In this document: one piece after another, positions 25,419 through 33,850 of the stretch | Position numbering within the stretch: the first letter of the stretch is position 1 | How the letters are laid out: each line of letters begins with the position of its first letter | DNA from: Zhouia spongiae | Lineage (GTDB): Bacteria > Bacteroidota > Bacteroidia > Flavobacteriales > Flavobacteriaceae | Assembly (NCBI RefSeq): GCF_022760175.1 | Contig: NZ_CP094326.1 | Span: forward strand, 744,001 to 808,000 | Direction: 5' to 3' | DNA: 64,000 nucleotides | Position numbers and translations under genes: made by a program | Notes under the pieces: generated by a model | What the model was told of the DNA's origin: nothing | What the model saw: the letters and a program-made list of their open reading frames with translations, nothing else | Database searches by the model: none

Positions 25419-28400
25419 TGTAATAATTCTTTCAATAGATTCAATACAGCGGCTATATTAGAAGTATTGTCTTTGCCAAGTTTATTCTTCAACTCGTCCT
25501 TCAATTGCTCTATCTCTTTACTCTTACTTTTGGGCATTCTGACTACCTTTGGGTCAATCTTGCTAAAGAAAGAATCAATTTTAACTCCAATTACTTCTTC
25601 TTTACTCTCGTCTATGTCAGTTTTAGAAATTTCCGTTAAGCTATCTAAATCTAAAATCATTGATTTGAACTTCTCATATAGTAAAATCTCATCTTCATCA
25701 GAAAACCTTTCAAGAGTTTTACCCATTATGGCCTGCCCAATCGAATTTAACCAGGCTTTCTTGTCTTCCAATGGTGAGTCAAGACGTTGAATAAATGCTT
25801 TTTGATTCTTTAAAAGCATATGCTTTTTTAAACCTGAAAATCGGTTTTGAAGAGATTCTCTATATTCCTCAAAATCAGTTTTACTCCCAACAAACTCATT
25901 GACTATAAACTCTTCGAATCTGTTAAGAAGACCATCGTATGCTGTCCTTAATTCCCTAACCGCATTTTGAAGATTTACTGTGTAATTTTGAAGTTTGGAC
26001 TTATCCTTTTGCAAAGTGTTTAAAGTAATTCCAAGGGCGCCAGGAAACGCTTCAAAGAAAGTTTTTTCAGGATCTTTACTGTTGGCAATAGCTTTACGTA
26101 TCTTCTTTGCTGAAGAAGACAATCTCTTGGTGTTTTTGCTATATTCTGGTAGTTGTTTGTAAAAAACTATAAATGGCTTAATAGTTTCAATAAAAGATTC
26201 ATTATCAAACTTTTCCTGAGTTCCAATATCAAGAAAAGTACGATAGCTGTTGAAAATGTCTAATTTGACACCCTCTATGTCAAAGGCTTTTATGGAATAC
26301 TTGTCCGGATATTTTGCAATTAACTCAAGATTTTCTTCAGAAAGGTCCGGTATATAGCTATCATCATTGAAAATTGCAAAATCATCACGTTTTAAAAATA
26401 GAAAAGTGGGAATCCAAAAATCAATAAATCCTTGCTTTAGCTTAAAAGGTCTTTTACCTAAAATATCGGCCAATTCTGAAATCCTAAGTTGTTCAGATTT
26501 GGCACTTTCTATAAAATCCTCAGAAGCTCTCCATAATTTATTGAACGAAGAGTTTTTATCGATGGTAACTACACCTGTTGAATTTTCTCTTACTGGTGAA
26601 ATTCCATTTTCTTTAAGTAAAGACAGGTAAATAGTTTTTTCCGGCGGGAATTTAGAATCATCGAAGCCTAAATTCTCTTGATCCCAGCAATTTGTTAAGG
26701 CTCTGAAATAATTTCTTTTTGCCGTGTGAATTGAAGAAGAAATTTTGTGCTTATTAACCAGTTCATTCTTAAATAAAGGCGTTGCGTCATATACCAAACC
26801 GCAAACTTGAGAGAGTAGTTTATTAAAGTCTTTCTTATCACCGATAGTTTTTTCTTCTCCATTGAAATACCATTTTACTTCTTTGCCTCCTGAATATATA
26901 CTATCTGTTATGTAATGATTAAGTAGCCTTATTTGTGATTCTACGATATTTTCAAGCTCCCTCTTGGCAACCTTGTCATCTTTGTTCTCCTCTATGACTT
27001 TCTGAATTTTTTCTATCTCGAATAACAAATTTTTTATCTCGGCAGAATTCTTGAAAAAGCAATAAATTATAGCCTCTTCTTGAAGTTTGGATTTATTTTT
27101 AATATCACTTTCTTTCAGTTTACTATTAAAAACAAGATTTACGAAACCATCAACTTCCCCGAAAGGTATTTCCTGAATTGGATAGTCCGAAATAACAAAC
27201 TCAAAATATCTTGGGGTACCTGTTATGAAAGAATACTGTTTTGCAAATACAGGACTAAAGAGGAAATGCTTATTCAAAAGCGTAGTTATATCAACTACTT
27301 CCGAAATTTTATTTCCTGCTTCAATTAAAGCATTGTGTATATCTAAATCCGTTCCCTCGAACAAAATAAATCTTTTGGAATGCTCGCGGTAACGGATAAT
27401 GTTTTTCGTCTCTAGATTTTCAATTACAATTTTTGAGTTGGTGATTCCACAAGCAACCTTTAAGTAATCAATTAAAAAATTCAAATCTAAGACCGAACCA
27501 CTAGCAGAAAAGATGTTTAAAAGCCCGATTACTTTAACGGTTTTGATGTAGTTGCTGATATCAAGATCAAATGCTCTTTCGACTTCCTCAATTGCTGAAC
27601 GAATTGAACCCCAAGCAGAAAAATCAGGATTATACCTCGATATTAAAAACGAATAAAAATTAAAGTTTAAATAGTCGTAAACATTGGACAAATTATAAAA
27701 AGGATTTTCACGCTTATCAAATTTTGACAGACCGGTATGATCTGAAGATTCGAGAAAGGAAAACAATGATCTTTCATTTTGACCATATTTTTGAAGAGAA
27801 AGGGTAAGAATATTTGCCGAAAGAATATCTAATGGATATAGCTTTGAAGCAATATCTTTCAAGAAATCTGTATTAAAGTTGAAGGCTTTCGTTTCAGTTG
27901 TAAATGTCAAGCATTTTTCAATAGCTTGAACTGACGTACTTGCATCAAATTTTTCAACAAGATGCTCTGATGCTAAAAACAAAAGCTGCTCAACAGGCTC
28001 ATTAAAAGTTATTTCACGAAAACGACCCTTGATTTTAGTCCATTCTTGTTGCTGTGTTTTACTTAAAGAATAGGCATAGGATTCTAGACTTTGGTGAACT
28101 GTTGTAATCAGTACAATGTTATGATTTGGATTGTTGCAAAATTCTGCAAGTTGCTGAACAAAATACAGTTCCCTTTCAGGGTTATTTCTCGTAGCATATT
28201 CCAAAAACTTTCCAAACTCATCAACCAAAATAAATAAGACCTTGTTCTGGTCGCCCAACGAATGGTATCTATTAAATATCTCAGAAAGTATAATTTCCTG
28301 TTGATTTTTTTTAGACACAACATCGAACGTATCTTTAAATTGTTCTATAATTGACGTGTAAGAACCTATTATTTTAACAAAGTCAAAATTAGGATTGCTT

Positions 28401-28633
28401 ATAAAATTTGGGTCGAAATAACGTTTTTCTCCTTTTACACTTTTTTCAAAGGCCAAAAGGAAAGAAGACTTACCGGTACCATAGGTTCCAACAACATTAA
28501 AAGAACGAATTCCCTTTTTAAAATCATTGACTATTTGACTGACAACTTGTTTTGCATTAGGCGTGGGGATATAATTAAAGTCCCTGTCAGTGTCTCTAAT
28601 AATATTAACCGATGTTGTGAAATTATTTGCCAT
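25415..28633 (-). CDS. Large P-loop ATPase (SspC-like)
   Basis: The 1,072-aa protein has Walker A VGTYGTGKSS (Lys55) and Walker B KVLFILVDEFGKFLEY (Asp138/Glu139), then a long helical body with coiled-coil stretches and no other motif I recognise. It is flanked by the DUF4007 gene (11-base overlap) and the PAPS-reductase-like gene (4-base overlap), exactly the sspB-sspC-sspD order. SspC is the ATPase that works with SspB and SspD to place single-strand phosphorothioates. BREX BrxC proteins are also large ATPases, but no PglZ or PglX is present here. Confidence 0.8.
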   Translation of the reverse strand: MANNFTTSVNIIRDTDRDFNYIPTPNAKQVVSQIVNDFKKGIRSFNVVGTYGTGKSSFLLAFEKSVKGEKRYFDPNFISNPNFDFVKIIGSYTSIIEQFKDTFDVVSKKNQQEIILSEIFNRYHSLGDQNKVLFILVDEFGKFLEYATRNNPERELYFVQQLAEFCNNPNHNIVLITTVHQSLESYAYSLSKTQQQEWTKIKGRFREITFNEPVEQLLFLASEHLVEKFDASTSVQAIEKCLTFTTETKAFNFNTDFLKDIASKLYPLDILSANILTLSLQKYGQNERSLFSFLESSDHTGLSKFDKRENPFYNLSNVYDYLNFNFYSFLISRYNPDFSAWGSIRSAIEEVERAFDLDISNYIKTVKVIGLLNIFSASGSVLDLNFLIDYLKVACGITNSKIVIENLETKNIIRYREHSKRFILFEGTDLDIHNALIEAGNKISEVVDITTLLNKHFLFSPVFAKQYSFITGTPRYFEFVISDYPIQEIPFGEVDGFVNLVFNSKLKESDIKNKSKLQEEAIIYCFFKNSAEIKNLLFEIEKIQKVIEENKDDKVAKRELENIVESQIRLLNHYITDSIYSGGKEVKWYFNGEEKTIGDKKDFNKLLSQVCGLVYDATPLFKNELVNKHKISSSIHTAKRNYFRALTNCWDQENLGFDDSKFPPEKTIYLSLLKENGISPVRENSTGVVTIDKNSSFNKLWRASEDFIESAKSEQLRISELADILGKRPFKLKQGFIDFWIPTFLFLKRDDFAIFNDDSYIPDLSEENLELIAKYPDKYSIKAFDIEGVKLDIFNSYRTFLDIGTQEKFDNESFIETIKPFIVFYKQLPEYSKNTKRLSSSAKKIRKAIANSKDPEKTFFEAFPGALGITLNTLQKDKSKLQNYTVNLQNAVRELRTAYDGLLNRFEEFIVNEFVGSKTDFEEYRESLQNRFSGLKKHMLLKNQKAFIQRLDSPLEDKKAWLNSIGQAIMGKTLERFSDEDEILLYEKFKSMILDLDSLTEISKTDIDESKEEVIGVKIDSFFSKIDPKVVRMPKSKSKEIEQLKDELKNKLGKDNTSNIAAVLNLLKELLQ

Positions 28634-29498
28634 AATATTTATCTAATACCTTGAATGCTTCAACCTTTTTTTTGAACTGCAACTCTTTTATTCCCGCTTG
28701 GTCTGTAAAAGTTATCCCGTCAAATTCACTGACTATTTCAGAAATTTTGTTCATCAAACCCAAACGATTCAATGCAAAAATTGACCCTGGGCTATTGATA
28801 TTAAACTCTAGGGAATTTAAACTGATTGAATTTCCATAATCCGTATTTTCAAGAATTGTATATAAAATAACGTATTCCGAGAGGTTATCCCTTTCGCTAT
28901 TCTCTATATAAAATTGCTCATCTTTTCCTTTTCCTGTTGTGCTCAGCAATTCGATTTCTGATAGTATTCCCGTAAAACTGTCCTCTATATTATTCCCTTT
29001 AGAATCATTTTTGTACAAGTTCGTAAAGACATTAAAATCTTTAGCAACAGTATTTTCATTGAAATTGAAATCTTTATCACCTTCAGCTATCCTCTTCAAA
29101 TAATTGACGTACGTCTCTTTATTAAAGAAGAGCTTCTCTTTTCTAAATTCATTGAAGACAATACTATAAATAGAGGCAAATTGGGTTTTTACCAAGTTAT
29201 AGTGCAAAAGCCATAAACTTGCTTCATCTTCCAAAAATGGGTCATAGCCAATATTATCATCAAATAGCCTTTTTCCAAATTCAGTCGGTAAATCATTATT
29301 GTCAACAACGTTGAATGCCTTAAGCCAAAAACGAATTGAAGAAACCATATTTTTACCAACTCCAAGCTGGACAACTGCATCTTCATCATTAAAGCTTTTA
29401 CTTTCAACTACATAATCGTACCCCTTTTTCAACCACAGCTGTCGACACTGAAAAGAATCGTGTCCAGAAAAAGTATATTTTATATTTTGCAAACCCAA
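28623..29498 (-). CDS. DUF4007 protein (SspB-like)
   Basis: The 291-aa protein shows the DUF4007 start YTFSGHDSFQCRQLWLKKGY and the following VQLGVGKNMVSSIRFWLKA. SspB of the phosphorothioation system SspABCD is a DUF4007 protein with nicking activity. It is the first gene of the operon. No ATG fits: an in-frame stop lies two codons before TTG at 29,498, so translation must begin at TTG, with the SGHDSF motif starting at about residue 11. Both the domain and the gene order make this the best marker of an Ssp-type system. Confidence 0.85.
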   Translation of the reverse strand: MGLQNIKYTFSGHDSFQCRQLWLKKGYDYVVESKSFNDEDAVVQLGVGKNMVSSIRFWLKAFNVVDNNDLPTEFGKRLFDDNIGYDPFLEDEASLWLLHYNLVKTQFASIYSIVFNEFRKEKLFFNKETYVNYLKRIAEGDKDFNFNENTVAKDFNVFTNLYKNDSKGNNIEDSFTGILSEIELLSTTGKGKDEQFYIENSERDNLSEYVILYTILENTDYGNSISLNSLEFNINSPGSIFALNRLGLMNKISEIVSEFDGITFTDQAGIKELQFKKKVEAFKVLDKYYGK

Positions 29499-29884
29499 AT
29501 TTTAATGCTTGTTATTTATTGCTCATATCGTTGTGATTTGACCACCAGTAAATCCAAAAAAAGCCAGAAATTTTTAGTTTCTAGCTAATTTACATCTTCA
29601 AACCCTTAAAATCTTTTACTCGATTGATTAAAAAGTTTAGGCGAATTTCAAACCTCTAAATCTAAAATTCTGACTAAAATTCAAATCATTCAATGAGTGT
29701 TTCTACCGATAATTAAATCATTTTGAAGTGTTAAATTTAACATAAATCACAAAAGTGTAAATCTACAAAGAATCGATTCCTTTACCAAGTTTTTGGGGTT
29801 CAACTTTGAGCTAGTTTTAAACTTTCAAATTGGAAAAAATGTTGGATTTATGATTATGTCTAGCAATTACTTTTCAAATTGACA
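29499..29884. promoter_or_regulatory. AT-rich gene-free gap before the defence operon, with 14-bp palindrome
   Basis: This 386-bp stretch holds the promoter of the phosphorothioation operon and the end of the coupling-protein gene. It is strongly A/T-rich. TGTTAAATTTAACA (29,729-29,742) is a perfect 14-bp palindrome and the best operator candidate. I find no open frame of interest and no clear TAnnTTTG box at good spacing. Confidence 0.5.
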
Positions 29885-31333
29885 TCAATTGCTATTGAAA
29901 ATCGACCTCACTTCCTCATAAACCCGCTCAAAATTCGCTCTTAAATCTGAATCCCTATATAGCTTGGTTTCTTGCGGAAATTGTCTTTGAATTTTAGATA
30001 ATCTAAACCATACTTTTTTGTCCTTTCCATCCGCAAAAGTGACGAATTCACCCTGCTTGAGTCTAAAGAAAATATCTGCTCTTCTTTTGGAAACCTCTCT
30101 TTCGCCTTTGGTAATTCGAGTGTCGGTTTTAAAGATATTGGCTGCTTTGCTGACACTTCTCGTTGGATTTTTTATGATTTCAAAAAAGCGTTCGTAATAT
30201 TTTGCCGTATCTGGGTCATTGACCTTGCCAAAGAACTGATAGGAAAGATTGCTTAGTATGGCCTTACTTGCCTTATCACCATACATCATATCGTTTTGGA
30301 TTTTGTCCTGCATCACATAAATAGTGGCAATGTCGTAGCTTCGTAATGTCGCTGGAATACGGTGCATATTCAATAGGCGAATTGTGGGTGCTTCTTCCAT
30401 CAGCAAAAAAGAAGGATTGGAATTGCGTACACTCATCTGCTTGGTAATCGTATGAATTATGGTAGCGATTACAGGTGAATAAGAGGTTTCAAATTTGGGA
30501 TTGTTTACTACCGATATCACTGCTGGATTTTCTCGATTGTTGATATTCAACGGTACTTCATCTGCGGACAAAGCCATAAAAATCCTTTGGGTACTGATGC
30601 GTTTTAGTGCATTGGCCAACGTACTTTTTACACCAGCAGTTTGCCTGTCAGAATCCTTACCGCTGATGAATGCGTCCGCCATTGCCCTCGATGTGGTGTT
30701 GGTTTCAAGAAATTGGACCAGGCTATCGGTATCGAGCATTTGATAAATCGCAATCAAATGGGGCAAGGTGCAGAATTTGGGATAATCAGTTTTGAGCTTC
30801 CAAATCAATCCACCAATCAATCCTTCGGCAGCATCATTAAAGAATTTGGTGGTTCCGGTAGTTCCAGATTCCCTTTGTTCCAAAAGGTTTTCAATTAATA
30901 CCCTGGATACTTCATTCACACTTTCTTCATTCTCTAAATACTGCGGTGCAATGGGATTGACCCGATGGATAATCCTATCAAATGAAATAATCTTCATTGG
31001 AACATTACTATCGGCAAAAAGTGGGTATGCCATTTCCGTCAATTCAAAATCCTTATAGTCGTGTATAACACCGCAAAAACCGTTTTCACGAAAGTGTTTT
31101 AAAAATCCATAAATCACACTTTCGGTCTTCCCGCTTCCTGCGGATCCGATGACGGATGCGCCGCGTTTTACATTGTCGATTTTAAATATTCCCGATTTGG
31201 TCAAGAATTTTACCTGATATCGTTTATCTGTTTTTTCTGTTGGTTCACTATTGTAAAAAGTATAGAGAAGTATGGCCACCGACAGGACAGGCACAACGAT
31301 ATATATCATTATTTGTACCAATGACCAGCTCAT
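29885..31333 (-). CDS. VirD4/TraG-type coupling protein (MobC-like)
   Basis: The 482-aa protein has one N-terminal membrane helix (about residues 6-26), Walker A GSAGSGKT at 63-70 and Walker B SFLLMEEAPTIRL, with ATIYVMQDKIQN in the TraG/VirD4 sensor region. It brings the relaxase-DNA complex to the secretion channel. It overlaps the relaxase gene by 4 bases. It is shorter than the ~660 aa usual for Bacteroides MobC, a shortening I place mainly in the membrane part. Confidence 0.9.
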   Translation of the reverse strand: MSWSLVQIMIYIVVPVLSVAILLYTFYNSEPTEKTDKRYQVKFLTKSGIFKIDNVKRGASVIGSAGSGKTESVIYGFLKHFRENGFCGVIHDYKDFELTEMAYPLFADSNVPMKIISFDRIIHRVNPIAPQYLENEESVNEVSRVLIENLLEQRESGTTGTTKFFNDAAEGLIGGLIWKLKTDYPKFCTLPHLIAIYQMLDTDSLVQFLETNTTSRAMADAFISGKDSDRQTAGVKSTLANALKRISTQRIFMALSADEVPLNINNRENPAVISVVNNPKFETSYSPVIATIIHTITKQMSVRNSNPSFLLMEEAPTIRLLNMHRIPATLRSYDIATIYVMQDKIQNDMMYGDKASKAILSNLSYQFFGKVNDPDTAKYYERFFEIIKNPTRSVSKAANIFKTDTRITKGEREVSKRRADIFFRLKQGEFVTFADGKDKKVWFRLSKIQRQFPQETKLYRDSDLRANFERVYEEVRSIFNSN

Positions 31334-32364
31334 ATCCCGATAGAACTTGATTTCACTGCAATTTCAGCACCTTTTCGTAACCGTTTAAAAACACGAAGCG
31401 CCAATTGTGCTTTACTGGTTGGGATATTTGGGATTAATGTAATGCCCGACTTACCCATAATCTTAAAGGCCATAGCTTTTTCATTTGCTGGTAGCTTCAT
31501 CAAGGCAGCAAAGTAGAGTTTGGGGCTTTTGATGAAATCCTTTTTAGCTTTGTAAGTCTCTGCATAATTACGATTGTAGCCGAATGTCTTATCAAAGGTT
31601 ACTTCCGCTTTCGAGAAAAATGCATCGCGGTCAAAACCTCGTTTTACCTTTTTTCCGTGCATCTCAACTTCAGATGCTTTATACTTGCTGCCAGGGGAAA
31701 GGCTGAACCTGTTGGATGCATCCTTCCTGCTGATTATGATATGGATGTGGCTTTGATTTCCTTCCTTGGGCATCCCCTGTACAATCCGTATACCATTCTG
31801 TTGGTGTGGGGCATCCCGTTCCAGTTTTCCTATCTTCAGTTTTAATCGTTCTATATTTCCGGTCGCATCACCACGTTCAATTTTACGTACCTCATTTTTC
31901 AGTTCAAGAATCTTAGAAGCAAAAGGTTGGTTTTCCTTTACCTGTTTGTCTGTGCCTTTGAAAGTTCTCTGATGCTCGATTTTGGCGAAGTATTTAATAT
32001 CATCTACAGAAATAGGTCGACCATCAATTTCACGCCCTTTGAAACTGGCGGCATAATCTTTCATCAGCTCGCGGGTGTATCGTTTTAAATCAGCACTGCT
32101 GTTTTCGAGTTTTCGCAGTTCGTGTTTTGATGGACTGACCGTGATGGAATAGAATTTAGGTTCTTTCTTTTTGAGCTTTGCGGTGTTCCCATCAATTTCT
32201 TTGACCACTTCTTTAGCAGAAATCTCATCGCCATATTGGTTAAAAAAGTGTTCCATATCTTCCTTCGTCAAACCCTCATTTTCCTTTTCCAAATAGTCCA
32301 CAAAATCCGCCGAACTCTGACTGTAATTCGTTTCTAATTTCTGTGCCGTGATAGTGATGTACAT
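31330..32364 (-). CDS. Relaxase/mobilisation protein (MobB-like)
   Basis: The 344-aa protein has the relaxase metal motif SHIHIIISRKD (His206, His208) preceded by FYSITVSPSKHELRKL, and a nucleophile Tyr is expected near the N terminus (Tyr2, Tyr14 and Tyr24 are available). It nicks oriT and leads the transferred strand. The ATG chosen lies 10 bases after the bfmA-like stop; the open frame runs upstream within that gene. The tight order bfmA-relaxase-coupling protein matches Bacteroidetes ICEs. Confidence 0.85.
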   Translation of the reverse strand: MYITITAQKLETNYSQSSADFVDYLEKENEGLTKEDMEHFFNQYGDEISAKEVVKEIDGNTAKLKKKEPKFYSITVSPSKHELRKLENSSADLKRYTRELMKDYAASFKGREIDGRPISVDDIKYFAKIEHQRTFKGTDKQVKENQPFASKILELKNEVRKIERGDATGNIERLKLKIGKLERDAPHQQNGIRIVQGMPKEGNQSHIHIIISRKDASNRFSLSPGSKYKASEVEMHGKKVKRGFDRDAFFSKAEVTFDKTFGYNRNYAETYKAKKDFIKSPKLYFAALMKLPANEKAMAFKIMGKSGITLIPNIPTSKAQLALRVFKRLRKGAEIAVKSSSIGI

Positions 32365-32374
32365 AGTTTGAAAT

Positions 32375-32755
32375 TTAAAGTTGATTCGTATTATTTCGCT
32401 TTTCGCGAAAGCGTACTTTCTTCTTCTCTTCGGCATATTTCTTTTCCAAAATCAAGGCTTTCTTTTCAGGTTCTTCCATCTCAAAAAGGGATTGCAACAT
32501 TGCTACCGTGGGTTTGGTTTGGGTCTTTTCGACATCACGCATTATGGCAATGACCGCGTTAATTCGCTTCAATAATTTTGCTTCAATGGTGCGCCCTGTT
32601 GGACCTAAATTTTCCTTTGGTGAAATCTCGTTGTAGAAGAAAAAATCGAGGATGGCTTCCATTGCCTCGGTATGGGTCTTGAAGTGTGTACGTGAGAATT
32701 CTTGGAAACGTTTGGCTGTTTCCTTCTTGAATCTTATGCCGATAAATGTGTCCAT
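32375..32755 (-). CDS. BfmA/BtgA-family mobilisation accessory protein
   Basis: The 126-aa protein starts with a ribbon-helix-helix-like segment (FIGIRFKKETAKRFQEFSR) and has a helical middle with RTIEAKLLKRINAVIAIMRD, the pattern of BfmA/BtgA proteins. These bind near oriT and assist the relaxase. Paired TTTGTCGCAAAT motifs lie just upstream and may be its operator. The last codons contain the palindrome variant CGCTTTTCGCGAAAGCG. Confidence 0.85.
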   Translation of the reverse strand: MDTFIGIRFKKETAKRFQEFSRTHFKTHTEAMEAILDFFFYNEISPKENLGPTGRTIEAKLLKRINAVIAIMRDVEKTQTKPTVAMLQSLFEMEEPEKKALILEKKYAEEKKKVRFREKRNNTNQL

Positions 32756-32764
32756 ATTTCGCCG

Positions 32765-32819
32765 ATTTGTCGCAAATCCTTCCCGAAAAATGGGCGTTTT
32801 GAGGGCGTTTGTCGCAAAT
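32765..32819. promoter_or_regulatory. Two TTTGTCGCAAAT dyads upstream of the bfmA-like gene
   Basis: ATTTGtcgCAAAT (32,765-32,777) and TTTGtcgCAAA (from 32,808) are dyads with 5-bp and 4-bp arms, about 42 bp apart, beginning 10 bases before the bfmA-like start codon. Their place suits autoregulation by the ribbon-helix-helix protein. Confidence 0.5.
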
Positions 32820-32879
32820 TGCTGAAAATCAAAAAATTAAAATAATTTTAAACGACTGATTTTCAATACTTTGAGAACA

Positions 32880-32947
32880 AAAAGGAATATGTAACAGCGC
32901 GCAGCGTGTTACCCTCTTGCTATTCCTTTTCGTCCCGCTCGCGGGAC
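32880..32947. other. Candidate oriT: nested inverted repeats
   Basis: AAAAGGAATA (32,880-32,889) pairs exactly with TATTCCTTTT (32,921-32,930). Nested inside, GTAACA pairs with TGTTAC (32,891-32,912, with GCGCGCAGCG between). A separate perfect hairpin GTCCCGC-tc-GCGGGAC follows at 32,932-32,947. The structure lies in the 429-bp gene-free region directly upstream of the mob operon, where oriT usually lies. The remainder of this gap shows nothing else I can name. The nic site cannot be placed. Confidence 0.6.
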
Positions 32948-33141
32948 AAAAATCCATACAATCCAGCTCAAAAGCTGATTGCCATTTTTAGGAAATGAAA
33001 TTTCCGATACGTTAATTTTCGATGGGTACGGTTATCGGCGAAAGTCAAAAAAGTGGATAACCCTACATTAAGTTGTATGCTGTATTTCAGCGAAGTAAAG
33101 ATACGATTTTTTCGTGATTATGACTGCACTAAAAATGAAAA

Positions 33142-33163
33142 CACCCCTGAAAATTCAGAGGTG
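33142..33163 (-). terminator. Hairpin terminator after the 65-aa gene
   Basis: CACC and CTGAA pair with TTCAG and GGTG across a short loop with one mismatch. On the minus strand the hairpin is followed by TTTTC and a second T-rich run. It follows the stop codon of the small ICE gene. Confidence 0.6.
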
Positions 33164-33184
33164 CATTTCTTTTAAAATCATCTT

Positions 33185-33382
33185 TCAAATATTAAATACA
33201 TAAGTATAGGAATATAAATTCCGTAGTGCCTCCTCGTCAAGCATTTGGTCCAAATTGGTGTGGTGCTTGGTGGCATAGTCCATCAAATCCTTGCCATATT
33301 TCTTCTTAACATCTTCTTTTGAATTGGCAATCAATCGCTCTTGCGCTTCCTCGCTCAAATCGGTAAAATTTAGATAAATCAT
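33185..33382 (-). CDS. Conserved small ICE protein (65 aa)
   Basis: The protein is short and charged (MIYLNFTDLSEEAQERLIAN at the start). I do not recognise a named family. The gene lies 12 bases after the DUF6876-like gene on the same strand and ends in a hairpin terminator, so it is likely real. It belongs to the accessory gene set found near the mob region of flavobacterial ICEs. Confidence 0.6.
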   Translation of the reverse strand: MIYLNFTDLSEEAQERLIANSKEDVKKKYGKDLMDYATKHHTNLDQMLDEEALRNLYSYTYVFNI

Positions 33383-33394
33383 AGCTTCCCGATT

Positions 33395-33775
33395 TTAGTA
33401 CTCACTTGGCAACATCAACGTATCGTTCACAAAAAATAACCGCAGTTCATCCAATGGAAAATCGGTCGCATTATAACGGTGGGTTTCCAAAACGTTGTCG
33501 TTTCCATCGCTGTAAATAATTTCAGCTTCGTAGCCTGTGTAGTCCTGTTTTTCTTCTGACATTCTTTTGAAGTCAATTGTGATAAATTCACTTCGGTTCA
33601 TCAGACTTTTAGCGATTACCGAAGCATCCGTTATGAGCCAAAAACATTCGGCAACTTCAGACAGGTATTTCAGCCCATCGGTAAATCGGGTTCGCAGTAG
33701 CGGTATTTGGTAGAACATTTCAGTTCCCGTAAAATATTGTAAACGCTCTTTGATTTCGTTAACTTGTGTCTTCAT
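33395..33775 (-). CDS. DUF6876-like ICE protein
   Basis: The 126-aa protein has the pattern YFTGTEMFYQIPLLRTRFTD and CFWLITDASVIA, which I associate with DUF6876 proteins of Bacteroidetes ICEs and plasmids. It is soluble and has no recognised catalytic motif. It is followed by the 65-aa gene. The function is unknown. Confidence 0.65.
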   Translation of the reverse strand: MKTQVNEIKERLQYFTGTEMFYQIPLLRTRFTDGLKYLSEVAECFWLITDASVIAKSLMNRSEFITIDFKRMSEEKQDYTGYEAEIIYSDGNDNVLETHRYNATDFPLDELRLFFVNDTLMLPSEY

Positions 33776-33804
33776 TGTTCACTTGTTTTAAGTTTGGATA
33801 ATGA

Positions 33805-33840
33805 AAAGAGGGCGAAACTTTCCACAGGTGCGCCCTCTTT
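33805..33840 (-). terminator. Hairpin terminator after ssb
   Basis: AAAGAGGGCG pairs exactly with CGCCCTCTTT over a 16-base loop, directly downstream of the ssb stop on the minus strand, followed by TTTTC. Confidence 0.65.
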
Positions 33841-33850
33841 CTTTTTGTTT

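Noticed and set aside
16274-29498. BREX type 4 (PAPS-reductase-like BrxP with a large ATPase)
   Set aside because: No PglZ, PglX or BrxL is present, while DUF4007 and cysteine desulfurase are, which fits Ssp better.
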